A DNA stretch of 64,000 nt from Clostridiales bacterium (GCA_004553495.1 SFLE01000001.1:1-64000), one strand, 5' to 3'; counted from the first letter of the stretch, positions 34,971 through 44,536 are shown. Notes: generated from the sequence alone by a model not told the origin. A program made the numbers and translations.

Positions 34971-35780
34971 ATGAAAAAAGTTATCGCAGCGATCCAAAGG
35001 TTCACATTCGACATCAGCGAGAACAATATAAACGCGCACGCTGCGGCAAGCGCGTTTTATATGTTTCTGTCGCTGGTGCCCTTTGTCGCGCTTTTATCTG
35101 CTATAATACCGTTTACCGGTCTTTCGCAGGAGACTCTGTTCAACGCGATAGAAAGGTACATACCGGTCGCCCTGCAATCGATCATCGAATCGGTCGTTGA
35201 CGATATTTATTTTGCGCCTAGCGCGGTCCTGCCGCTCTCGATATTGCTCACCATATGGCTCTCGAGCAGAGCGTTTTCCGCCCTTATCCGCGGCATCGAG
35301 GATATATTCAACTCACCCAAGTACAGTTCATTCCTGCGCCGCAGCATAACTGCCTGCTTTTACACCGTAGGCATGATCGTGGTGGCAATAGTCATCCTCG
35401 GTCTGATGGTTTTCGGGCAGGACATTTACACATTTCTTAACGACAATCTGCCATTCGTATCCCCCGCGCTGAATCTTCTTCTCAAGCTGCGGTTCGTGCT
35501 CGCGTTTATCATCCTCACAGTCGTCTTTCTCGCAATATACAAGGGCGTTCCGGGAATAAAGATAAATCTTCTGCATCTGCTCCCCGGCGCTGCCGGCGCT
35601 GCCGGTCTGTGGCTGCTGTTTACATGGGCGTTTTCACTTTTTATCCGCTATGGCAGCGGCTACTCGACCTATGGCAGTTTGGCAACGATAGTGATCTCCC
35701 TGCTGTGGATGTACTGGTGCATGTACATCATTCTGCTCGGCGCGTCCGCAAATGAGTTCATAAGAGAAGCGAAAGCATAA
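34971..35780 (+). CDS. YihY/BrkB family membrane protein
   Basis: 269 residues with six predicted membrane helices and the family's features (AASAFYMFLSLVPFVALLSAI near the start, WLSSRAFSALIRGIEDIF, and WMYWCMYIILLGASANEF at the end). Function is unproven; the family was once called ribonuclease BN by mistake and may be a transporter. A GAGGTG site precedes the ATG; it lies 40 bases after the lipid-kinase gene. Confidence 0.88.
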   Translation: MKKVIAAIQRFTFDISENNINAHAAASAFYMFLSLVPFVALLSAIIPFTGLSQETLFNAIERYIPVALQSIIESVVDDIYFAPSAVLPLSILLTIWLSSRAFSALIRGIEDIFNSPKYSSFLRRSITACFYTVGMIVVAIVILGLMVFGQDIYTFLNDNLPFVSPALNLLLKLRFVLAFIILTVVFLAIYKGVPGIKINLLHLLPGAAGAAGLWLLFTWAFSLFIRYGSGYSTYGSLATIVISLLWMYWCMYIILLGASANEFIREAKA

Positions 35781-35828
35781 CGGCTTTACAGCAGGTTCAA
35801 CAAAAAATAGCTGCAATTTTTATTGATA

Positions 35829-35857
35829 TTTACAAGCGGGAGCAATTGTGTTATAAT
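35829..35857 (+). promoter_or_regulatory. Promoter of the MATE gene
   Basis: TTTACA (35829-35834), 17 bases, TATAAT (35852-35857), about 38 bases before the start codon. Confidence 0.75.
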
Positions 35858-35895
35858 TGCCCCCGTTTGAATTTTGAATTATCCAGGTGAAATGA

Positions 35896-37287
35896 ATGAA
35901 TAGCAACAATTCGCTTGCGATGTTTGAAAATGAGTCCATCGCAAAGCTTATGCTGAAGTTTTCGCTCCCCGCGATAGCTTCAATGGTCGTTAACTCGATA
36001 TATAATATAGTAGACCAGATATTTATCGGTCAGGGCGTCGGTATGTACGGCAACGCCGCAACAAACCTCACCTTCCCGCTCGTTACCATAGCAATGGCGA
36101 TAGGCACCCTGATAGCCGACGGCTGCGTTGCCTATTTCAGCCTGAAGCTCGGACAGAAAAACTACGACGAAGCAGCCCGCACCATGGGCAACGGCGTTGT
36201 GATCTCACTCATAGCGGGTCTCGTTATAACGCTGTCCATGGAGCTTCTGCTGACGCCGGTTCTTAACCTGTGCGGCGGCACGAAGGTCGCGGCGGAAACA
36301 TTCGGATATGCCACCGAGTATGCGCGCATAACGCTCATTGGTATTCCGTTTGTGTGCATAAGCATGACGGTGAACAGCATAATCCGAGCACAGGGCAGCC
36401 CGAAATACGCGATGTTTTCAAACATCGCGGGCTGTGTTCTCAATGTCATACTCGACGCATGGTTCGTGCTCGGTCTCGGCTGGGGCGTTGTGGGCGCTGC
36501 GTGGGCAACGATAATCGGTCAGGTACTCAACTTTGTGCTTGCCATTGCCTACATCCCCCGTCTGAAGGGCATTAAGTTCAAGAGAGAATATACAAAGCTC
36601 AGCGGCAAAACGCTCATCTCCTTCCTGCCGCTTGGCATATCGAGCTTTTTTACACAGTTCGGCTCGACGATCGTAGTTATATGCATGAATAACCTCACCG
36701 TTAAGTACGGCATCGAGAGCGTTTACGGTCCGGATATACCTCTTGCGGCATTGGGCATCGTTATGAAAGTTAACTCCATCATCGTGAGCGTTATGGTCGG
36801 TCTCGGTATCGGCAGTCAGCCCATAATCGGCTACAACTACGGTGCAAAGAACTTTGACCGCGTCAAGGCTACTTATCTGCGCGCTATAATCATCGGTCTC
36901 ACGGTCGGTCTCATCGGCTGGGGCTGCTTCCAGCTGTTCACGCAGGAGATAATAAATATCTTCGGCCAGGAAAACGATCTGTACAACGAATTTGCGCTCA
37001 AGTGCTTCCACATATTCCTCGGCGTTGTATTCCTCGTCGGCTTCCTAATACCGTCGGGTATCTTCTTCCAGTCTATCGGAAAGCCCACCAAGGCAATGGT
37101 GTGCACCCTCACCCGCCAGCTCCTGTACTTTCTGCCGTGCGCTTACATTCTCTCTGGCATCATGGGTATTGACGGTCTTCTGTACGCAGGTCCCGTCGGC
37201 GATATACTCGCCGCCATCACGGTCGCAGTGCTCATAATCGGCGAAATGAGAATAATAAACCGCGACATAAAAGCGCAGAGCACATGA
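35896..37287 (+). CDS. MATE family efflux transporter
   Basis: 463 residues with twelve membrane helices in two similar halves. Typical features: KLMLKFSLPAIASMVVNSIYNIVDQIFIGQGVG at the start and GIGSQPIIGYNYGAKNFDRVK in the second half. It exports cationic drugs or metabolites in exchange for Na+ or H+. It has its own promoter and terminator. It resembles the broken MATE gene near 44600, but the two are not close copies. Confidence 0.93.
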   Translation: MNSNNSLAMFENESIAKLMLKFSLPAIASMVVNSIYNIVDQIFIGQGVGMYGNAATNLTFPLVTIAMAIGTLIADGCVAYFSLKLGQKNYDEAARTMGNGVVISLIAGLVITLSMELLLTPVLNLCGGTKVAAETFGYATEYARITLIGIPFVCISMTVNSIIRAQGSPKYAMFSNIAGCVLNVILDAWFVLGLGWGVVGAAWATIIGQVLNFVLAIAYIPRLKGIKFKREYTKLSGKTLISFLPLGISSFFTQFGSTIVVICMNNLTVKYGIESVYGPDIPLAALGIVMKVNSIIVSVMVGLGIGSQPIIGYNYGAKNFDRVKATYLRAIIIGLTVGLIGWGCFQLFTQEIINIFGQENDLYNEFALKCFHIFLGVVFLVGFLIPSGIFFQSIGKPTKAMVCTLTRQLLYFLPCAYILSGIMGIDGLLYAGPVGDILAAITVAVLIIGEMRIINRDIKAQST

Positions 37288-37292
37288 TTTTA

Positions 37293-37326
37293 AAAACCAC
37301 TCTGTCAACGGCAGAGTGGTTTTTTG
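37293..37326 (+). terminator. Terminator of the MATE gene
   Basis: AAACCACTCTG and CAGAGTGGTTT pair and are followed by a T run, just after the stop codon. Confidence 0.88.
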
Positions 37327-37387
37327 TTGAATAGCGGCGGAAGCTGTTGTATGATATGGGCATGAAGCATTATCGGAGGGCATCTCT

Positions 37388-37828
37388 TTGAGGATAATAT
37401 TTCTCGCCGTTATCATTGTTTCCGCGCTCGGCGCGGTGCTGTTCGGCGTTATGGCGCTTAAATCGCGCGGCAATGGATATGGCAAAAAGCTCATAGTGTG
37501 TATCGCAATGGCGCTTATCGCGGTGCTGTCAATGCCAGCGAAGGAGGCGCCGTCTTCCGTGATAACCGAAACGCACATAACGCAGAGCCCTGTCACAGCG
37601 ACCGCAGCGCCTGTACCGGTGGAGACCGATGCGGCTCAGCCCGAGAGCACCGATGACGGAGGCGCTGTGAGCGGCAGGTTCGTTGCCAGCTCAAAGTCGG
37701 ACAAGTACCATTTGCCCGATTGCTCCTCGGCAGGCAGGATCAGCTCCGAAAACAAGATATGGTTTGACTCCGCCGAGGAAGCCGAGGCTTCCGGCTATTC
37801 TCCCTGCGGACGATGCAAGCCCAGCTAA
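37388..37828 (+). CDS. Small membrane protein with Ada-like metal-binding C-terminus
   Basis: 146 residues, TTG start after GGAGGG. Two membrane helices (about 1-20 and 34-50), a Thr/Ala/Pro-rich external linker, and a 45-residue C-terminal module YHLPDCSSAGRI...GYSPCGRCKPS. The histidine and three cysteines resemble the zinc-binding fold of Ada and of domains found at the end of some secreted nucleases. The module should be outside the cell. Function unknown. Confidence 0.72.
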   Translation: MRIIFLAVIIVSALGAVLFGVMALKSRGNGYGKKLIVCIAMALIAVLSMPAKEAPSSVITETHITQSPVTATAAPVPVETDAAQPESTDDGGAVSGRFVASSKSDKYHLPDCSSAGRISSENKIWFDSAEEAEASGYSPCGRCKPS

Positions 37829-37859
37829 AACCCGAGTGGCAATGCCCCTCGGGTTTTAA
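37827..37859 (+). terminator. Terminator of the Ada-like membrane protein gene
   Basis: AAAACCCGAG and CTCGGGTTTT pair around TGGCAATGCCC; it overlaps the stop codon. Confidence 0.8.
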
Positions 37860-37877
37860 TTAATCTAAAGATCATGA

Positions 37878-37911
37878 AAAAAGCAGCCCACCGAGCTCAG
37901 TGGACTGCTTA
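37878..37911 (-). terminator. Terminator of tRNA-Ser (TGA)
   Basis: On the minus strand AAGCAGTCCACTGAGC pairs with GCTCGGTGGGCTGCTT, followed by six T. Confidence 0.85.
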
Positions 37912-38000
37912 TGGCGGAGAGTGTGGGATTCGAACCCACGCGGGCTTTCGCCCAAACGGTTTTCAAGACCGCCTCGTTATGACCACTTCGATAACTCTCC
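37912..38000 (-). tRNA. tRNA-Ser (anticodon TGA)
   Basis: 89-base class II tRNA with long variable arm and encoded CCA. Acceptor GGAGAGT/ACTCTCC; anticodon loop CTTGAAA gives anticodon TGA (UCA codons); T arm GTGGG-TTCGAAT-CCCAC. Confidence 0.95.
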
Positions 38001-38016
38001 AAGTATCATATTATTG

Positions 38017-38044
38017 AAAAGAGCACACAAAAGTGTGCTCTTTT
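38017..38044 (-). terminator. Terminator of tRNA-Ser (GCT)
   Basis: AAAAGAGCACAC and GTGTGCTCTTTT pair around AAAA between the two tRNA-Ser genes, so each has its own terminator. Confidence 0.8.
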
Positions 38045-38046
38045 CA

Positions 38047-38138
38047 TGGCGCAGAAGGAGGGATTTGAACCCTCGCGCGCTTTTTACACGCCTACTCCCT
38101 TAGCAGGGGAGCCCCTTCGGCCTCTTGGGTACTTCTGC
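38047..38138 (-). tRNA. tRNA-Ser (anticodon GCT)
   Basis: 92-base class II tRNA with long variable arm and CCA. Acceptor GCAGAAG/CTTCTGC; anticodon stem CTCCC/GGGAG with loop CTGCTAA gives anticodon GCT (AGC/AGU codons). The upstream part overlaps the 3' end of the DAHP synthase reading frame, also on the minus strand, by 39 bases. Confidence 0.95.
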
Positions 38139-39188
38139 ACATTGCCGCTGAAATATAATAGCATAGCCCACCGGCGATGTCAAGAATGCAGAAATAACGG
38201 CGCGCACTGCTTTTACCTTTTGCGCTATTTGCCCGAACTGATCCGGCGTTATGGCTTGCGCCGCATCGCACTTTGACTGCGCAGGATCGTCGTGCACTTC
38301 TATCATGAGCCCGTCCGCACCGGCGGCGACGGCAGCCAGCGACATTGCCTCGATATACTTGGCGTGACCCGTCGCGTGGCTTGGGTCAACGATTATCGGA
38401 AGGTGGCTGAGATCCTTGACCACCGCAACTGCCGACAGGTCAAGCGTATTGCGCGTATACGGCTCAAATGTGCGTATGCCGCGCTCGCAGAGAATAACGC
38501 GCTCGTTGCCGCCCTTCATTATATACTCGGAGGAGGTGAGCAGCTCCTTAACGGTATTAGCCCAGCCGCGCTTGAGCAGAATGGGCTTATTCAGCCTGCC
38601 GAGCTCCTTTAAAAGCTCAAAGTTCTGCATATTACGAGCCCCCACCTGAATTAGGTCAACCTCCTCAAACAGATCAAGCTGCGACTTGTCGGTGATCTCG
38701 CTGACTATGGGCATTGCGTTTGCGCGTCCGGCTTCGACCAACAGCGGGATAGCCGATTCACCAAGTCCCTGAAATGAATACGGCGAGGTGCGCGGCTTGA
38801 ATGCCCCGCCGCGCAGCAGCGAAGCCCCGGCAGCCTTGACCTCGGAGGCTATCGACAGCATTTGCCGCCTGCTCTCGACCGAGCACGGTCCCGCTATCAT
38901 CGCAAAATGCCCGCCGCCTATCTTGACGCTGCCAATGTCTATCACCGTATCCTCACAGCGGAATGCCCTCCCCGCGAGCTTATACGGCTGCGAAACCGAT
39001 TTTACATACGAGACCGTGTCCAGATCCTCGACATAGGAAACATCCAGCCTGTCTGCATCGCCGATAACGACCAGAACACTCTGATGGTCGCCCTTGATAG
39101 TCTGAACATCGAGGTCATGGCAGCGTATCCAGCATCTGAGGTCCTCGACCTGCTCAGGAGTCGCGTCGTGCTTCAAAACGATTATCAT
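38100..39188 (-). CDS. aroF: 3-deoxy-7-phosphoheptulonate (DAHP) synthase
   Basis: 362 residues. First step of the shikimate pathway: phosphoenolpyruvate plus erythrose 4-phosphate to DAHP. This is the short AroA type with an N-terminal ferredoxin-like regulatory domain (about 1-68) and a barrel showing IAGPCSVES, LRGGAFKPRTSPYSFQG, GARNMQN, LKRGW and VDPSHATGH. The last 13 codons lie inside the tRNA-Ser (GCT) gene, giving an odd C-terminus (QCAEVPKRPKGLPC) that is probably not functional in the enzyme. Clear promoter at 39218-39246 and GGAGG before the ATG. Confidence 0.93.
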   Translation of the reverse strand: MIIVLKHDATPEQVEDLRCWIRCHDLDVQTIKGDHQSVLVVIGDADRLDVSYVEDLDTVSYVKSVSQPYKLAGRAFRCEDTVIDIGSVKIGGGHFAMIAGPCSVESRRQMLSIASEVKAAGASLLRGGAFKPRTSPYSFQGLGESAIPLLVEAGRANAMPIVSEITDKSQLDLFEEVDLIQVGARNMQNFELLKELGRLNKPILLKRGWANTVKELLTSSEYIMKGGNERVILCERGIRTFEPYTRNTLDLSAVAVVKDLSHLPIIVDPSHATGHAKYIEAMSLAAVAAGADGLMIEVHDDPAQSKCDAAQAITPDQFGQIAQKVKAVRAVISAFLTSPVGYAIIFQRQCAEVPKRPKGLPC

Positions 39189-39217
39189 GGCTCAGCCTCC
39201 GGTATTTTAATAGCAAC

Positions 39218-39246
39218 ATTATACAGTATGTGCGGATTTTTGTCAC
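39218..39246 (-). promoter_or_regulatory. Promoter of the DAHP synthase gene
   Basis: On the minus strand GTGACA (39241-39246) and TATAAT (39218-39223) have 17-base spacing. It is back-to-back with the metK promoter, whose -35 begins 16 bases away. Confidence 0.75.
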
Positions 39247-39261
39247 TATCAAAAATAGAGC

Positions 39262-39289
39262 TTGACAAAGCTGTCGTATCTGCTATAAT
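39262..39289 (+). promoter_or_regulatory. Promoter of metK
   Basis: TTGACA (39262-39267), 16 bases, TATAAT (39284-39289), both perfect consensus, just upstream of the SAM riboswitch. Confidence 0.85.
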
Positions 39290-39307
39290 GCTATCGAAAA
39301 CTGAACA

Positions 39308-39446
39308 CCTTATCAAGAGTGGCGGAGGGAACGGCCCTGTGAAGCACAGCAACCTGCGAAAGCAAGGTGCTAAATCCGGCGGTGATTATCGAAAGATGAG
39401 GCTTATTACCAAACTTGTTGCTCCGTCGGTATGACGGAGTTTTTTA
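39308..39446 (+). promoter_or_regulatory. SAM-I (S-box) riboswitch with terminator
   Basis: The aptamer runs from CCTTATC (39308) to GATGAGG (39401), which form P1. Conserved parts include CAAGAGTGGCGGAGGGA, ACGGCCC, GCACAGCAACC, and AAGGTGCTAAATCC. An intrinsic terminator (CTCCGTC/GACGGAG at 39421-39439, then seven T) follows. With SAM bound, transcription should stop before metK; without SAM, metK is made. This is a known riboswitch class in its most common position. Confidence 0.95.
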
Positions 39447-39496
39447 TTTCGTAGCCGTATTGTGTGTTCGGAAATTTTATTTCGGAGGAAAAGAAA

Positions 39497-40677
<1,181 letters not shown>

Positions 40678-40678
<1 letters not shown>

Positions 40679-41298
40679 TGCACATACCGAGCTGTGAAAG
40701 CAGCCTGCTCGATATAATGAGCTTTGATGAGGCGCTTGCGGAGTCCGTAAGATCCGGCAATTACGATGCCGCAAAGTGGTTATATGTGCCCGATCATTAC
40801 GCCGACTACCGTTATATTCTCGGCACTCGCGGCAGTGATCCTCTGATCTGCATCGGCATAAATCCGTCCACCGCCGCTCCTGATGATCTTGATAACACGC
40901 TAAAAAGCGTTGCGCGCATTGCGCAGGGCAACGGCTATGACAGTTGGATAATGTTCAATGTCTATGCTCAGCGCGCAACGAACCCCGACGATATGGACAT
41001 AGAGCTCAACGAAAAGCTGCACCGCGAGAATATGCGGGCGTTTGAGTACATACTAAAGAATGTGGGCGAGGGCGTGTCGCCCGCGGTGTGGGCAGCGTGG
41101 GGGACAATAATCGAAAAGCGTCCGTATCTTAAAGACTGCGTTCTCGACATGGTGCGCATAGGCGAAAAATACGGTGCAAAGTGGTACAGTGCCGGCAAAA
41201 GATCCGTTAAGGGGCACCCCCACCACCCGCTGTATCTGCGCAAAGACGCCCCCACCGAGGAGTTCGACATAGCTTCTTATCTTGAAAATTGCCTTTGA
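40678..41298 (+). CDS. DUF1643 domain protein
   Basis: 206 residues. The DUF1643 family is recognisable from RYILGTRGSDPLICIGINPSTA, LDNTLKSVARIAQGNGYDSWIMFNVYAQRAT and the C-terminal KGHPHHPLYL. The biochemical function is not known. The ATG shares one base with the metK stop, so it is translated with metK and placed under SAM control. A link to methionine or SAM metabolism, or a simple read-through passenger, are both possible. Confidence 0.8.
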
Positions 41299-41308
41299 GG
41301 TGAACACG

Positions 41309-42133
41309 ATGGAGCAAAAGTTTAAGTTAGCCGTTATCCAGCTCAGAACGGAGCTGGATAAGCAGCTCACCATGGATAAGGCTCAGCGCATGATAGCCGA
41401 GGCTGCAAAAAACGGAGCAGCGGTGGTCGTTCTGCCGGAGATGTGGAACTGCCCGTATTCAAAAAAGTATTTCCACCCGTTTGCCAACGCCGAGAACGGC
41501 GAGAGCACAGATGCAATGTCGCGCTGGGCAAAGAAAAACGGAGTTATACTTGTCGGCGGCTCGGTGCCGGAAAGGTGCGGAAAGGTGCTGTATAACACCT
41601 GCTTTGTGTTTGATGAGAACGGAGAGCAGATAGCAAAACACAGAAAGGTGCACCTTTTTGATGTTGACATCGAGGGCGGCGTCAGATTTAAAGAGTCCAA
41701 CAGCTTTGCCTCGGGAAATGAGATCACCGTTTTTGACACCCGCTTCGGCAAAATGGGAGTTATGGTATGCTTTGACATCCGCTTTCCGGAGCTTGCCCGC
41801 GCCGAGGCAAATCGCGGCGCACAGGTGATATTCTGCCCCGCACAGTTTAATATGACCACCGGTCCCCGCCACTGGGAGCTAAGCATCCGCGCACGAGCCA
41901 TGGATAACGAGCTCTACTTCGTGGGCGCATCGGCTGCTCGGTACGAAAACTTCGACTACGAGTGCTGGGGACACTCCACCGTTGCAAGCCCCTTCGGCAT
42001 GGTGCTTGCTTCGTGCGACGAAAAAGAGCAGATACTCTATTGCGATATTGACCTCGGCGAGGTCGCATCGGTGCGCAGACAGCTTCCGACATTCCTGCAT
42101 CTGCGCGAGGATGTGTACAATGTAGCAAAATAA
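41309..42133 (+). CDS. Nitrilase-superfamily amidase (omega-amidase-like)
   Basis: 274 residues from the ATG at 41309 (GAGGTG 7 bases ahead); an upstream TTG would extend it into the DUF1643 gene. The catalytic triad is visible as E44 (LPEMWN), K113 (HRKVHLFD) and C154 (MVCFDIRFPE). The closest look is to Nit2-type omega-amidases, which hydrolyse alpha-ketoglutaramate or alpha-ketosuccinamate; the Nit2 enzyme also clears the 2-oxo product of methionine salvage. Position after metK fits that idea but does not prove it. Last gene of the SAM-controlled transcript. Confidence 0.85.
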   Translation: MEQKFKLAVIQLRTELDKQLTMDKAQRMIAEAAKNGAAVVVLPEMWNCPYSKKYFHPFANAENGESTDAMSRWAKKNGVILVGGSVPERCGKVLYNTCFVFDENGEQIAKHRKVHLFDVDIEGGVRFKESNSFASGNEITVFDTRFGKMGVMVCFDIRFPELARAEANRGAQVIFCPAQFNMTTGPRHWELSIRARAMDNELYFVGASAARYENFDYECWGHSTVASPFGMVLASCDEKEQILYCDIDLGEVASVRRQLPTFLHLREDVYNVAK

Positions 42134-42135
42134 GC

Positions 42136-42167
42136 TAAAACCCGCGGTAATTTGCCGCGGGTTTTGT
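42136..42167 (+). terminator. Terminator of the metK transcript
   Basis: AAAACCCGCGG and CCGCGGGTTTT pair around TAATTTG, just after the amidase stop codon. Confidence 0.88.
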
Positions 42168-42194
42168 AATATCGTCCGAAAAGGAAAAAAGGTG

Positions 42195-42223
42195 TTGCAA
42201 AACTGTTAATGAGCAAGTATAAT
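42195..42223 (+). promoter_or_regulatory. Promoter of pyrR-uraA
   Basis: TTGCAA (42195-42200), 17 bases, TATAAT (42218-42223), followed by a leader of about 130 bases. Confidence 0.8.
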
Positions 42224-42242
42224 CGCATAGAAAAGATTTTTA

Positions 42243-42343
42243 AGACGGTTCAGAGAAGCCGGCAAAATCGCAGATATGGTGTCGCTCTATGCTGATAGAG
42301 CCATGTTCTTGTGCGTCTTGCCGTGTTTCGGCAGGGCGATTTT
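42243..42343 (+). promoter_or_regulatory. PyrR-binding attenuator leader
   Basis: The leader holds GGTTCAGAGAAGCCGGC (42247-42263), close to the PyrR-binding loop consensus, followed by an alternative-structure region and a terminator stem CGTCTTGCCG/CGGCAGGGCG (42314-42338) with a T tail. PyrR with UMP should bind and favour the terminator. The gene directly behind is pyrR itself, then uraA, which is a classical arrangement. Confidence 0.8.
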
Positions 42344-42364
42344 CTTTTGTTTGGAGTGAAGACT

Positions 42365-42904
42365 ATGAAGCTCAAGGCAAGACTTATGGACGAAGCCGCG
42401 ATGAGCCGCGCGCTCATGCGCATATCACATGAGATAACCGAAAAAAACAAGGGCGTTGACAAGGTCGTGCTCGTCGGGATACGCCGCAGAGGAGTTCCCA
42501 TCTCCGAGCGCATCCGCGATAATATCATGAAAATAGAAAACATCTCCGTTCCCTGCGGCAGCGTGGACATCCGCTTTTACCGCGATGATCTAAGCCACGA
42601 GAGCGACGCGCCGGTGCTCGTTCGCGCGGATATAGGCACGGATGTAAACGATAAGAATGTCGTTCTGGTAGACGATGTGCTCTACACCGGCAGGACCGCC
42701 AGAGCCGCTATCGAAGCGGTGTTCTCCGCCGGCAGACCACGCAGCATCCAGTTTGCGGTTTTGATAGACCGCGGTCACAGAGAGCTGCCCATAAGGGCGG
42801 ACTATGTCGGCAAAAATGTCCCCACATCCAGAGCCGAGCTTATAGAGGTACGCTTGCCGGAGTTTGACGGCGAGACCGGCGTTTACCTCATGGAAGCAGA
42901 GTGA
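42365..42904 (+). CDS. pyrR: Bifunctional PyrR: pyr attenuator protein / uracil phosphoribosyltransferase
   Basis: 179 residues, ATG at 42365. PRPP-binding motif VVLVDDVLYTGRT (99-111) and GIRRRGVP near 38-45. It binds pyr leader RNA in response to UMP and also has weak UPRTase activity. The leader upstream contains its own binding site, so it is autoregulated; uraA follows 52 bases later in the same transcript. Confidence 0.96.
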   Translation: MKLKARLMDEAAMSRALMRISHEITEKNKGVDKVVLVGIRRRGVPISERIRDNIMKIENISVPCGSVDIRFYRDDLSHESDAPVLVRADIGTDVNDKNVVLVDDVLYTGRTARAAIEAVFSAGRPRSIQFAVLIDRGHRELPIRADYVGKNVPTSRAELIEVRLPEFDGETGVYLMEAE

Positions 42905-42956
42905 GCAAATACCCTTTATATAAATCCAAATTACACAAAGAGAGGTACAATCACCA

Positions 42957-44321
42957 ATGAAGGAAAAAACAGTGATTAATGGACCCGTGTATGACGCACG
43001 CACCCTTGGCACCCCCAGAATGCTGGTTCTGGGACTCCAGCACATGTTCGCAATGTTCGGAGCAACTGTACTTGTTCCCATCCTGACGGGGCTCGACATT
43101 GCAACGACCCTGCTTTTCGCCGGACTCGGCACACTGCTGTTTCACCTGCTGACACAGCGCAAGGTCCCCGCGTTCCTCGGCTCGTCCTTTGCGTTCATCG
43201 GCGGCTACAACGCCATTCGCACCGTCGGCATTGATGCTGCCGGTCAGCCAATATACAACAACGACCTGCTCGTTTACGCCTGCTTCGGCGTTGCCTGCGC
43301 GGGACTTATGTATGTTTTACTGTCCGCACTGTTTAAGGCATTCGGCGTAAAGAAGGTCATGAAGTTCTTCCCCCCGATAGTCACCGGACCTATCATCATC
43401 TCCATCGGTCTTATTCTGTCCTCCTCGGCGATCAATAACTGCAATGCAAACTGGCTCGTCGCCGCGGCAGCTATCATCATAGTCATCTATTTCAACATCT
43501 GGGGCAAGGGCATGGCGAAGATCATCCCCATCCTCATCGGTGTTCTCGGCTCCTACGCGATCTCGATGCTCGTTGACCCCGCATCTCGCGCAAATGTCGC
43601 TGAGACCGTTGCGGCAGCCGATTGGATCGGATTGCCCATTGTGTGGAAAAACAGCGTTTTCCACCTGTTCAACATGAATGTTGACACCGGAATGCTCCTG
43701 AGCGCCATATTCACCATCGTTCCGCTGTCTCTGGCAACCATGGTCGAGCACATCGGCGATGTATGCGCAATATCCTCCACCTGCGGCAGGAACTATGTCG
43801 CCGATCCCGGTCTGCACCGCACCCTCCTCGGCGACGGTCTGGCGACTACTCTGGCATCCCTCTTCGGCGCACCCGCAAACACCACCTACGGTGAGAACAC
43901 CGGCGTTCTTGCACTCAGCAAGGTCTACGACCCCCGCGTTATCCGCATAGCGGCCTGCTTTGCGATAGTGTTCTCCTTCTGCCCGAAGTTTGCGGCTCTC
44001 ATCACCGCAATGCCCACTGCAACCATCGGCGGCGTATCCCTTATCCTCTACGGTATGATCTCCGCGGTCGGCGTTCGCAATGTCGTTGAGAACAAGGTCG
44101 ATTTCACCAACAGCCGCAATGTCATCGTTGCAGCGCTCATCCTCGTACTCGCCATCGGTATCAACTACTCCGTCGGCAGCATCCAGATCGGCATCGTCTC
44201 GCTGTCCGGTCTCGCGGTAGCGTCCCTCGTCGGTATCGCGGTAAACGCCATACTGCCCGGCAAGGACTACGAGTTCGGCGTTGACGAGCAGGGTGACACC
44301 TCCGTCAACTTCAAGGTCTGA
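42957..44321 (+). CDS. uraA: Uracil permease (NCS2 family)
   Basis: 454 residues, fourteen-helix NCS2 transporter. Family features: GLQHMFAMFGATVLVPILTGL, SSFAFIGGY, and GAPANTTYGENTGVLALSKVYDP with the substrate-binding Glu. It imports uracil with protons. Following pyrR, it should be switched off by UMP through the PyrR attenuator. Confidence 0.95.
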   Translation: MKEKTVINGPVYDARTLGTPRMLVLGLQHMFAMFGATVLVPILTGLDIATTLLFAGLGTLLFHLLTQRKVPAFLGSSFAFIGGYNAIRTVGIDAAGQPIYNNDLLVYACFGVACAGLMYVLLSALFKAFGVKKVMKFFPPIVTGPIIISIGLILSSSAINNCNANWLVAAAAIIIVIYFNIWGKGMAKIIPILIGVLGSYAISMLVDPASRANVAETVAAADWIGLPIVWKNSVFHLFNMNVDTGMLLSAIFTIVPLSLATMVEHIGDVCAISSTCGRNYVADPGLHRTLLGDGLATTLASLFGAPANTTYGENTGVLALSKVYDPRVIRIAACFAIVFSFCPKFAALITAMPTATIGGVSLILYGMISAVGVRNVVENKVDFTNSRNVIVAALILVLAIGINYSVGSIQIGIVSLSGLAVASLVGIAVNAILPGKDYEFGVDEQGDTSVNFKV

Positions 44322-44329
44322 TATGGATA

Positions 44330-44363
44330 TAAAACGGCGGTCGGATCCGACCGCCGTTTTTCT
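44330..44363 (+). terminator. Terminator of pyrR-uraA
   Basis: AAAACGGCGGTCGG and CCGACCGCCGTTTT pair around AT and are followed by TCTT. Confidence 0.9.
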
Positions 44364-44384
44364 TAAAAAAGTTGCGATTTTCTA

Positions 44385-44412
44385 TTGACAAATTCAGAAT
44401 TTGCTGTATAAT
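44385..44412 (+). promoter_or_regulatory. Promoter of tRNA-Gln
   Basis: TTGACA (44385-44390), 16 bases, TATAAT (44407-44412), 13 bases before the tRNA. Confidence 0.85.
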
Positions 44413-44425
44413 AGCTCTTGCGCTT

Positions 44426-44499
44426 AGCGGATTTGTGTAATGGTAGCACACCGGACTCTGACTCCGTTTGTGAGGGTTCGAATCCTTCATCCGCTGCCA
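44426..44499 (+). tRNA. tRNA-Gln (anticodon CTG)
   Basis: 74 bases with encoded CCA. Acceptor AGCGGAT/ATCCGCT, anticodon stem CCGGA/TCCGT-type with loop CTCTGAC giving anticodon CTG, T arm GAGGG-TTCGAAT-CCTTC. It reads CAG glutamine codons. Confidence 0.94.
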
Positions 44500-44536
44500 A
44501 AAGTCCACCGTAGTTAAGATTACGGTGGACTTTTTA
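44500..44536 (+). terminator. Terminator of tRNA-Gln
   Basis: AAAGTCCACCGTA and TACGGTGGACTTT pair, then five T, directly after the CCA. Confidence 0.88.
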
